A DNA stretch of 6,478 nucleotides, taken from NCBI GenBank assembly GCA_007120565.1, contig SKNK01000044.1, forward strand, positions 1-6,478, in the 5' to 3' direction. Every line of letters starts with the position of its first letter. The stretch's first letter is position 1. Position numbers and translations under genes: made by a program. Positions 1 to 5,945 of this stretch are shown here, in pieces. Below the pieces are notes generated by a model. That model was given only the letters and a program-made list of their open reading frames with translations. It did no database searches and was not told where the DNA came from. The DNA is from Nitriliruptoraceae bacterium (GTDB taxonomy: Bacteria; Actinomycetota; Nitriliruptoria; Nitriliruptorales; Nitriliruptoraceae).

Positions 1-729
1 CAGGGCGTCGAACCTCAGCTCGTTGTCGGCGAAGGTCACCGTGCGGCGTCCCGCATCGACGCCGGTGACGCGATGCTCCGCGCGTAGTTCGATGTCATGG
101 TCATCGAGGTGACTGGCCACGTACTGGCTGGCATCGACGCCCGCGACGGGCAGGGCCATCGGTTGTGGGGTGGTGACCACTACCTCGACGTCGTCGCGGA
201 CGCCACGTCCGCGCAGCAGGTCGTCGACGATCAGCGCTGCCTCGTAGGGGGCAGGGGGACACTTGAAGGGGCCACCGAGGATCGACACCACCACGCGGCC
301 AGCCGTGATCTCGGCCAACGCGGTGCGGATGGCAGGCAGGGCAGCGGCGTCGTACAGGTCATGGGCGTCCGGTGCGTCCAACATCTGCCGATGCTTCGGT
401 GCCGGACGTGAGCCGAGGGCAACGATCAGTGCATCGGCGCGGAAGGCTCCCTCGCTGGTCGCGATGTGGCGTGACGTGGCGTCGATGGCGATGACGTCGT
501 CCTGCACCACGCGGATGCCCTTGTGCTCCAGGTTCCGGAGCGAACGGGTGCCCGCCGAGATCGGACGCAGGCCGGCCAGGTCCCAGAGCTTGGCGAACCC
601 CATCGCGAAATCGTCACGACGGTCGATCAGCACCACCTCGTCGCTCGAGGGGAGGTGGTTGCGCAGCTCCGTAGCGGCGGCGACACCACCGAAACCTCCA
701 CCGAGCACCACCGCCTGCGCCACGATCAT
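1..729 (-). CDS. FAD-dependent pyridine nucleotide-disulfide oxidoreductase, sulfide:quinone reductase/flavocytochrome c-like (C-terminus outside window)
   Basis: The first 243 residues are visible; the frame is open to the left edge, so the C-terminal part is missing. The protein opens with a Rossmann dinucleotide site, VVLGGGFGG (GxGxxG at residues 10-15), with the acidic residue closing the second strand in VVLID (D36). A second conserved flavoprotein segment, LIVALGSRP, lies at 101-109. The segment GGPFKCPPAPYEAA (152-165) matches the CPxAPYE signature of sulfide:quinone reductases and flavocytochrome c sulfide dehydrogenases, where the cysteine sits next to FAD; C157 is the only cysteine in the visible part. 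Members move electrons from sulfide or NAD(P)H to quinone or cytochrome c and are peripheral membrane proteins. The ATG at 729 is preceded by GGAGG seven bases upstream (737-741). It follows the UbiB-like gene on the same strand by 90 bp, so cotranscription is possible. The family call is good; the substrate (sulfide or another donor) is undetermined. Confidence 0.85.
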   Translation of the reverse strand, partial: MIVAQAVVLGGGFGGVAAATELRNHLPSSDEVVLIDRRDDFAMGFAKLWDLAGLRPISAGTRSLRNLEHKGIRVVQDDVIAIDATSRHIATSEGAFRADALIVALGSRPAPKHRQMLDAPDAHDLYDAAALPAIRTALAEITAGRVVVSILGGPFKCPPAPYEAALIVDDLLRGRGVRDDVEVVVTTPQPMALPVAGVDASQYVASHLDDHDIELRAEHRVTGVDAGRRTVTFADNELRFDAL

Positions 730-819
730 CTCCTGTCCTCCGACCCAACGAGCCTACTGACCGCCTCGCCCGCCACCGCCCTGCCGCAGCGAGGACGGGG
801 ACCTCGACAGGGCCACGGG

Positions 820-2478
820 TCAGTCGTCGCGTCGCAGGATGCTGATGACCATCCACAGACCGATCACCGACGCAACCACGAAGAAGACCAAGGCGAGGGC
901 GGGGTAGCCGAACACCGTCGTCTGCGTCTCGACGCGGGCCATCAGGGCCGCCCCGACGATCAACGCCGCGAGCACCAGGCCCGCGACCACCCGGTTGCCG
1001 AGCAGCTTGAGTGTCGCGATCATCTGCTGAGCGTCGACCACGTCGACTCGGACCCGCATCGACCCGTCGGCCAGCGCCGACGTGATGGCGTTGACCCGGG
1101 CCGGGAGGCTCTCGACCAGTTCCTTGGTGTCGAGGGCCGCGCGTAGCAGCGATGCCGGGGTGAGCTGCCGCAACATCGACTTGGACATCACCTCGGAAGC
1201 GTGGTCGCGCACGAGCTCGTCGACGTTGAAGTCGGGGGCGAGTTGGCGGGCGACCTGGTCCAGGGCCATCAACGTGCGAGCGAGCAGGGTGAGCTCCGGG
1301 GGTGGCCGAACACCGTCTTGACCGGAGATGCGGGTCATCTCGCTCAGGATCCCACCGACGGCTGTGCTCTCCGGCGGGAGGTCGTGGTAGCTGCTGACGA
1401 GCGCGGAGACGTCACGACGGAACCGCTCCTCGTCGAAGTAGGAGGTGGGCTGGCCCAGGTCGAGAGCGACCGACGCGACCTCGTCACCGTTGCCGTCGGC
1501 GATGCCGAGCACCATCCGGAGCAGGCGTTCGCGGGTCCGTGTCTCGATCCGTACCACCATCCCGACGTCGATCAGCGCGAGTCGGCCGTCGGTGGTGAGC
1601 AGGACGTTGCCGGGATGGGGATCGGCGTGCACGAACCCGTCGGTGAACATCTGCTGGAGGTAGGCCTGGAAGAGCTGGTCGACCAGCGCCTCGCCGTCGA
1701 CCTCCAGCCGCCGTATCCCAGAGAGCTGCGTGACCTTGGTGCCGTCGATGTGCTCCATCGTCAGCACCCGTTCGGTCACCAGGTCGGGGATCGTCGCCGG
1801 CACCGTCAAGAGGGAGAAGGAGCTGAGGTTGCTGCGGAGTTCGTCGAGGCTGACCGCTTCGCGTCGGTAGTCGAGTTCGCGCAGCAAGGACCGCTCGAAC
1901 TGCCCGACGACATCGGCGAACCGGTAGCGTTCGCCAGCTTCGGTGTGGTTGTCGAGCATCGTCGCGAAGCCTTCGAGTACCTCGACGTCCCGAGCGACGA
2001 CCTCGCGGATCCCTGGTCGCTGGACCTTGACCGCTACCCGTCGGCCGTCCCGCAGGGTGGCGCGGTGGACCTGTCCGAGGGATGCGCTGGCCAGTGGCGC
2101 CTCCTCGAAGGAGCCGAAGATGGTGCCGATCCGACCACCAAGATCGCTCTCCACGATGTCGCGGATCTCGTCGAACGGGACCGGGCTCACGTCGTCCTGG
2201 AGCCGGGACAGCGACTCGATCTGGGCAGCTGGGAGCAGGTCCGAGCGTGTGGCGAGCAACTGCCCGAGCTTGACGAAGGTCGGCCCGAGCGACTCCAGAT
2301 CATCGGCCAGGTCGGCGGATCCCTCGCCTGCCGCGTCGCCCTGCAGGGCCTCGATGGGCTCGCCAAGGGCGTCAGGTAGCCCGGAGGAACGCACGAGCTC
2401 GCTGCCCCCATGGCGGGCGACGACACGAGCGATCTGTGCGTAACGTTTGATCAGCTCAGGGCGGATCGGGATGCCCAC
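820..2478 (-). CDS. ABC1/UbiB (AarF) family protein kinase-like ATPase with C-terminal membrane tail
   Basis: The 552-residue protein has the diagnostic set of the UbiB/ADCK family: KLGQ at 70-73 (the KxGQ motif), the Ala/Ser-rich nucleotide loop ASASLGQVHRA at 130-140, VAVKVQRPG with the lysine at 151, ELD at 201-203 (the ExD motif), HADPHPGN at 284-291, and a metal-binding DVG at 304-306 where DFG is usual. Two hydrophobic helices at about 497-515 and 524-547 form a C-terminal membrane anchor, as in bacterial UbiB. Length is normal. Family members are atypical kinase-fold ATPases needed for quinone biosynthesis or lipid handling at the membrane; the exact client here is unknown. The GTG start at 2478 is fixed by an in-frame stop 22-24 bases upstream (2500-2502) and by GGGGAGGA ending four bases before it. 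It is transcribed away from the PAP2/kinase gene and toward the flavoprotein gene 90 bp downstream. Confidence 0.93.
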   Translation of the reverse strand: MGIPIRPELIKRYAQIARVVARHGGSELVRSSGLPDALGEPIEALQGDAAGEGSADLADDLESLGPTFVKLGQLLATRSDLLPAAQIESLSRLQDDVSPVPFDEIRDIVESDLGGRIGTIFGSFEEAPLASASLGQVHRATLRDGRRVAVKVQRPGIREVVARDVEVLEGFATMLDNHTEAGERYRFADVVGQFERSLLRELDYRREAVSLDELRSNLSSFSLLTVPATIPDLVTERVLTMEHIDGTKVTQLSGIRRLEVDGEALVDQLFQAYLQQMFTDGFVHADPHPGNVLLTTDGRLALIDVGMVVRIETRTRERLLRMVLGIADGNGDEVASVALDLGQPTSYFDEERFRRDVSALVSSYHDLPPESTAVGGILSEMTRISGQDGVRPPPELTLLARTLMALDQVARQLAPDFNVDELVRDHASEVMSKSMLRQLTPASLLRAALDTKELVESLPARVNAITSALADGSMRVRVDVVDAQQMIATLKLLGNRVVAGLVLAALIVGAALMARVETQTTVFGYPALALVFFVVASVIGLWMVISILRRDD

Positions 2479-2729
2479 GGGTCCTCCCCTGGTCCGAGGT
2501 CAGCGTGACCGTACTCGCCGTGGTCTTTCGACCATCCTGGCCGAACGTCTGCATGCGGGGGCTGGCCCTTCCGGCGTGGAACGGCGAGGCTTGGCGGGTC
2601 CTCGGGCGGCCCAAGAGCGCCGCTGCCCGATCGCGTGCAGGCGTTCAGGCCTGGCACCGAGACGCGGGAGCCAGGACGCTCAGCAAGCCTGGTAGGTCGC
2701 GGACACCCATGACGCCGAGGAGGCGCAGG
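2479..2729. promoter_or_regulatory. divergent intergenic region with presumed back-to-back promoters
   Basis: This 251-bp stretch separates the start of the minus-strand UbiB-like gene (2478) from the preferred start of the plus-strand PAP2/kinase gene (2730), so both promoters should lie here. No convincing sigma-70 hexamer pair is visible. Weak possibilities are TACGGT on the minus strand (about 2509-2514) as a -10, and GGAAC at 2578-2582 followed 15 bases later by GTC on the plus strand, an ECF-like arrangement. A perfect five-base inverted repeat with a four-base gap, TGGTC-TTTC-GACCA, occupies 2521-2534. The plus-strand frame of the downstream gene stays open back to 2505, so part of this region could be coding if a distal start is used; I judge that unlikely. 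Confidence 0.45.
2717..2723 (+). promoter_or_regulatory. ribosome binding site choosing the PAP2/kinase start
   Basis: GAGGAGG is the strongest Shine-Dalgarno match upstream of this gene and lies six bases before the ATG at 2730. The alternative in-frame ATG at 2709 and the GTG at 2505 have only weak purine stretches before them. This favours a 509-residue protein. Confidence 0.65.
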
Positions 2730-4259
2730 ATGCTCAGACGCGAGGCAGGGCCACCGACGCGGATCGAGGGCCTCCAGCGACGCGTGCGGCGTCTGGCCCC
2801 CGAGCCGGTCCGGCGTGCCGACCTCGTCCTGTTCCGACGGGTCGCCGCGACGCGGCTTCCGGTGGTCGGATGGGTGCTTCCGGTGCTCTCACGTTGGGCG
2901 AACCACTCGCGTCTCTGGATCGGCATCGCCGCGGCCCTGGCCACGTTGGGTGGGCGCAAGGGGCGTCGGGCGGCGCTGCGTGGTCTGCTCTCGGTCGCCA
3001 CTACCTCGACGTTGACCAACCTGCCCGCGAAGCTGCTGACGGGACGGGAGCGTCCGGACCTGTCCACGGTTCCCGAGGTCCGCCACCTCGCGAGGATCCC
3101 CACGTCGACGTCGTTCCCGTCGGGACACTCGGCTTCGGCGTTCGCCTTCGCCACCGGAGCGGGGATGGAGCTCCCCAAGGCCCGGGTGCCGCTGTACGGG
3201 CTCGCGGGCGCGGTCGCCGCCTCCCGGGTCTACACGGGTGTGCACTACCCGGGTGACGTCGTTGCGGGTGCCGCCATCGGGGTAGCCGTTGCGCGGGCGA
3301 CCACCCGAACCTGGCCCTTGGCGGATCCACGCCCCAGTACGGCGGCGGTGGCCACCGACGCGGAGCCGCTCGCGGAACCCGATGGTTCCGGGATCGTCCT
3401 GGTTGCCAACGCGGGATCGGGGACCGCGTTGGGGGAGCGTCCCGAGCAGCAACTCCGGGAGGCACTCCCGGGGATGCGCACGATCCAAGCCCACTCCGGT
3501 GAGCAACTCCCGGAGTTGTTGGCTCGAGCCGCAGGAGACGCACGCGTGCTGGGCATAGCCGGAGGTGACGGCAGCGCGGGCGCCGCGGCGGCGGCGGCGC
3601 ACGAGGCCGGCATCCCCCTGCTGATCGTCGCAGCAGGAACGCTCAACCACCTCGCCACGGACCTCGGGGTCGATGAGGTGGAGGCGAGCATCCGGGCCAT
3701 CAAGGAGCGCCGAGCGATCGCCATGGATCTCGGTGACATCGATGGCCGACCCTTCGTGAACGCCGCGAGTGTCGGGCTCTACCCCCACCTCGTTGCTGAC
3801 CGCGAGAAGCTGGAAGGCCGGATCGGCAAGTGGCCCGCAGCCCTGTGGTGCCTCCTGCGTCTGCTCATCACGGGCCGGCCAACCGAGGTGGAGGTCGACG
3901 GTCGCTTGCGCCGCGTCTGGCTGCTGTTCTTCGGCAACGGGATCTACCGGAACGAGGGCCTCGCCCCCCACCGGCGAACCGGGTTGGACAACGGCAAGCT
4001 CGACGTACGCCTCGTGGACGCCGAGGTGGCCTGGGCGCGGACCCGGCTCGTGGCGTCCGTCTTGAGCGGCCGCCTCGGACGGTGCCGCGCCTACGAGCGG
4101 TGGACCGCCGAACAGGTCGAGATCCGTTCGCTCGAAGGCCCGCTCCGGATCGCGCAGGACGGTGAGACGTGGACCGGCCCAGAGGAGTTCGCCGTCCGGA
4201 CCAGGCCACGCGCGCTGGTGGTGATGCAACCCGACCCGGCGGCGTCGGCCACCGACTGA
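2730..4259 (+). CDS. bifunctional PAP2-family phosphatase / diacylglycerol kinase-like lipid kinase
   Basis: A 509-residue fusion of two lipid enzymes. The N-terminal half carries the complete PAP2 signature: KLLTGRERP (KX6RP, residues 101-109), PSGH at 130-133 and SRVYTGVHYPGD (SRX5HX3D, 165-176), with H133 and H172 as the expected catalytic histidines and hydrophobic stretches around 62-75, 84-104, 153-170 and 176-190. The C-terminal half, from about 220, matches the DAGK catalytic family: VANAGSG (225-231), GGDGS (278-282), AAGTLNHLATDLG (301-313), NAASVGLYP (344-352) and DGE (477-479). PAP2 enzymes remove phosphate from lipids such as phosphatidate or polyprenyl diphosphates; DAGK-like enzymes phosphorylate lipid alcohols from ATP at the inner face of the membrane. 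This domain pairing is known in actinobacteria, but its substrates here are not readable. The frame is open upstream to a GTG at 2505, but the Shine-Dalgarno site supports 2730. It stands alone on the plus strand and converges on the DUF2269-like gene with 31 bp between stops. Confidence 0.9.
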   Translation: MLRREAGPPTRIEGLQRRVRRLAPEPVRRADLVLFRRVAATRLPVVGWVLPVLSRWANHSRLWIGIAAALATLGGRKGRRAALRGLLSVATTSTLTNLPAKLLTGRERPDLSTVPEVRHLARIPTSTSFPSGHSASAFAFATGAGMELPKARVPLYGLAGAVAASRVYTGVHYPGDVVAGAAIGVAVARATTRTWPLADPRPSTAAVATDAEPLAEPDGSGIVLVANAGSGTALGERPEQQLREALPGMRTIQAHSGEQLPELLARAAGDARVLGIAGGDGSAGAAAAAAHEAGIPLLIVAAGTLNHLATDLGVDEVEASIRAIKERRAIAMDLGDIDGRPFVNAASVGLYPHLVADREKLEGRIGKWPAALWCLLRLLITGRPTEVEVDGRLRRVWLLFFGNGIYRNEGLAPHRRTGLDNGKLDVRLVDAEVAWARTRLVASVLSGRLGRCRAYERWTAEQVEIRSLEGPLRIAQDGETWTGPEEFAVRTRPRALVVMQPDPAASATD

Positions 4260-4290
4260 CCGCAGCGCCACGCGAGCGGGAGTTCCCGGG

Positions 4291-4755
4291 CTACAGCAGT
4301 GGTTTGGCGACCATGGCCCACACGACCACGACGAGCAGGCCCACATCCAGGGCGCTGCCCAACGTGATGCCGCGGGCCGCGGCGGTCAGTCCCGGATGGT
4401 CAGTGCCGTGTTCGGTCGCCAGGGCGATGAATCGCTTGCCGGACCGCTCGGTGATGGCGGACTGGGCGATCCCGGACAGGACGATCCCCGCGAACCCGAT
4501 CAGGATCCAGAGGTCGGTGAACCCGTAGCCGGGCTCGGTGGCGACCAGAGCGATCCCGAAGACGACCGTGGCGAGGGAAGCGGGGATGAACAGGCGGGTC
4601 CCGAGTGCCTTGGACTGGCGGCCGACGGTGAGCACCCCCGCGAAGTCGCGTGTGCGGACCAGTTGCCGGTTCAGCACGAGGAGGCCGATCCCCGCGCCGA
4701 CCCAGGCCATCGCACCGACGATGTGGAGCAGCTTGAACAGCTCGTAGCGGGTCAC
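4291..4755 (-). CDS. DUF2269-like integral membrane protein
   Basis: A 154-residue protein with four predicted helices at about 6-28, 54-72, 82-100 and 129-150. The first helix contains KLLHIVGAMAWVGAG (8-22), with H11 and W18, the pattern typical of DUF2269 and related CopD-like membrane proteins, where a histidine near the membrane face may bind heme or metal. Function is unknown. I chose the GTG at 4755 over the farther start at 4821: it gives a four-base GTGA overlap with the stop of the upstream gene, has GGAG six bases before it (4762-4765), and leaves out an arginine-rich, low-complexity 22-residue extension. It is the last gene of the minus-strand cluster. DUF2269 assignment is from motif and topology, so moderately sure. 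Confidence 0.75.
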   Translation of the reverse strand: MTRYELFKLLHIVGAMAWVGAGIGLLVLNRQLVRTRDFAGVLTVGRQSKALGTRLFIPASLATVVFGIALVATEPGYGFTDLWILIGFAGIVLSGIAQSAITERSGKRFIALATEHGTDHPGLTAAARGITLGSALDVGLLVVVVWAMVAKPLL

Positions 4756-5096
4756 GATGCGCTCCGATCGTTGGCGAGGAGCTGACCCACCAGAGCCACG
4801 GCGGCAAGGCCGAGGTACCACGTGGGGATGTCGGCACGGTCACCTCTCAGGCTGTGCAGACCGATCGCTGCCAGGCTGACAGGCAACAGCCATGAGGTCT
4901 GCCAGGCCCACCGCGTCCCGTGACGCAAGCCCTCGAGCGCCACGGCCAGGGCCAGTGCAGCGAACGCGGTGAGCAACACCCCGATCGTGCGCTCGACGTG
5001 GGTGTCGACGACCAGATAGAGGCCGACGCCGTTGATCGCCAGCAGTCCGCTCAGGACCAGCAGGACCCACCAGCCGAGACGCGATGTGGCGCTCAT
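4752..5096 (-). CDS. small four-helix membrane protein of unknown family
   Basis: A 114-residue hydrophobic protein with four likely transmembrane helices at about 7-29, 37-56, 66-84 and 91-108, joined by short loops. I do not recognise a named family and see no catalytic motif or cysteine. The ATG at 5096 is preceded by GGGA five bases upstream and GAGG ten bases upstream. Its stop overlaps the GTG of the DUF2269-like gene in a GTGA tetranucleotide (4752-4755), and its ATG overlaps the stop of a possible 32-residue ORF in an ATGA (5093-5096). This strongly suggests translation coupled with its neighbours and a role as a partner subunit of the same membrane complex or pathway. Confidence 0.75.
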   Translation of the reverse strand: MSATSRLGWWVLLVLSGLLAINGVGLYLVVDTHVERTIGVLLTAFAALALAVALEGLRHGTRWAWQTSWLLPVSLAAIGLHSLRGDRADIPTWYLGLAAVALVGQLLANDRSAS

Positions 5097-5191
5097 CGGT
5101 GTCCCACCTCGACGCCGAGGAAGCTCAGCGTGGCTGCTGCTGCACCGTCGGGGTCGTCGAGCAGGTAAGCGGAGCGTCGCTCAGCGGACAT
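5093..5191 (-). CDS. possible 32-residue small protein bridging two operon genes
   Basis: A 32-residue frame, starting MSAERRSAYLLDDPDG and ending GVEVGHR, fills the otherwise 84-base gap between the cupredoxin gene and the 114-residue membrane protein gene. Its ATG at 5191 lies inside the end of the cupredoxin gene (11-base overlap), with AGGTGA five bases before it, and its TGA overlaps the next ATG as ATGA. There is no transmembrane helix, cysteine or recognisable motif. It could be a real small protein, or a short translated linker that carries ribosomes across the gap and couples expression. It could also be chance: open frames of this length are common in high-GC DNA. Confidence 0.4.
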   Translation of the reverse strand: MSAERRSAYLLDDPDGAAAATLSFLGVEVGHR

Positions 5192-5930
5192 CGAGGTCAC
5201 CTGCCATGCTCTCGTGGCCAGGCACGTCGCAGAGGTAGCGGTAGGTCCCAGGTTCCAGGGAGACCGGCAGGCGCACCGACGTCGAGGCGGGAAGATCGAT
5301 GCGGTGGTCGGTCCCCTCGATGACCAGCGTGTGGTGGAACGGGTCCTGGTTGTCGACCCACAGCACCGCGTCGCCGGCGGGGACCGAGACCAGCGCAGGG
5401 AACGTCGACCTGACCGCTTCGATCGCCACGTCGTCGGCTTGCCGCGGCTCGGTCGTGACACCGCTGGAGGCCACCAGGGCGATCACGACGGCGAGGAAGG
5501 CCAGACCACCTGCAGCGAACGCGATGGGGCGTCGGGTCGCTGCGGTTCGGGGGTCCCGCAGACCGAGGACAGCTCCCACCAACGTGGTCAGTGTGGCCAG
5601 GGCGACGAACGCCTCCAGGATGAAGCCGACCGGCGACTCCGGATGGGCGAGGTTCGTCACGAAGAACGGCAGGCTGCCGCCCAGATAGAGCAGGCTGAGG
5701 ACGATCGCGATCGCCAGGAGCCAACGTGTTCGGCGCCGGCCGACCGCGATCCCGATGACAAGGAAGAGGACGCCGAAGACGGTGACAGGTGGGATGACGT
5801 GCCCGGCCATCACCTGGATGGCGAGCAACACGGCCGCGACCGCGAGCATCGCGTTGGACACGAACCGGTCCCCACCGGGACGGTCGATGGTCTCGGGTGG
5901 AGGTGTCGTGCGTGTGGCTGTGGAGCTCAT
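5181..5930 (-). CDS. membrane-anchored cupredoxin (five helices plus C-terminal type I copper domain)
   Basis: A 249-residue protein. Residues about 25-157 form five helices (25-43, 47-64, 69-91, 102-124, 136-156). The arginine-rich loops at 65-69 and 125-134 fall on the cytoplasmic side, which places the C-terminal domain outside. Residues 160-249 are a plastocyanin-like fold: NQDPFHHT at 194-201 supplies the first histidine ligand (H199 or H200) and CDVPGHESM at 234-242 gives the C-x4-H-x2-M set (C234, H239, M242) of a mononuclear type I copper site. Such domains carry single electrons or bind copper. Fusion to a five-helix membrane region is less usual than the common single anchor or lipoprotein. 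The ATG at 5930 has AAGGGA five bases upstream and lies 15 bases after the permease stop, so the two genes are very likely cotranscribed. The cupredoxin assignment is strong; the redox partner is unknown. Confidence 0.88.
   Translation of the reverse strand: MSSTATRTTPPPETIDRPGGDRFVSNAMLAVAAVLLAIQVMAGHVIPPVTVFGVLFLVIGIAVGRRRTRWLLAIAIVLSLLYLGGSLPFFVTNLAHPESPVGFILEAFVALATLTTLVGAVLGLRDPRTAATRRPIAFAAGGLAFLAVVIALVASSGVTTEPRQADDVAIEAVRSTFPALVSVPAGDAVLWVDNQDPFHHTLVIEGTDHRIDLPASTSVRLPVSLEPGTYRYLCDVPGHESMAGDLDVR
5197..5202 (-). promoter_or_regulatory. candidate ribosome binding site for the 32-residue ORF
   Basis: AGGTGA, read on the minus strand, lies five bases before the ATG at 5191 and inside the final codons of the cupredoxin gene. 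It is a fair match to the Shine-Dalgarno consensus at good spacing and is part of the argument that the small ORF is translated. Confidence 0.35.
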
Positions 5931-5945
5931 GATGGTCCCTTCGGA

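Noticed and set aside
790..806. CGAGG-ACGGGGA-CCTCG hairpin after the UbiB-like gene as a terminator
   Set aside because: Five base pairs and no following T-run; not enough to separate the UbiB-like and flavoprotein genes into different transcripts.
1201..2379. A 392-codon plus-strand open frame antisense to the UbiB-like gene
   Set aside because: It is a high-GC shadow: no domain motif and biased charged composition, whereas the opposite strand has all UbiB motifs in order.
2590..2615. CTTGG-N16-CCAAG inverted repeat in the divergent region as an operator
   Set aside because: Short arms with a long gap are expected by chance in DNA of this composition; there is no second copy.
3504..3518. 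Perfect inverted repeat CAACTC-CCG-GAGTTG inside the PAP2/kinase gene
   Set aside because: It lies in coding sequence for a Glu/Gln/Leu-rich helix (EQLPELL) and is explained by codon use; there is no sign of a separate role.
3580..3600. GCG-repeat tract as a phase-variable microsatellite
   Set aside because: It encodes the alanine run after GGDGS, where this kinase family is often alanine-rich; a trinucleotide repeat would not shift frame.
4277..4288. CGGG-AGTT-CCCG hairpin between the convergent stops as a bidirectional terminator
   Set aside because: Only four base pairs and no T-run on either side; too weak to call, although termination for both genes is expected near here.
2889..4346. 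A 485-codon minus-strand open frame antisense to the PAP2/kinase gene
   Set aside because: Low-complexity Arg/Gly/Pro-rich translation without motifs, running across the convergent stops; the plus-strand protein has two complete enzyme signatures.
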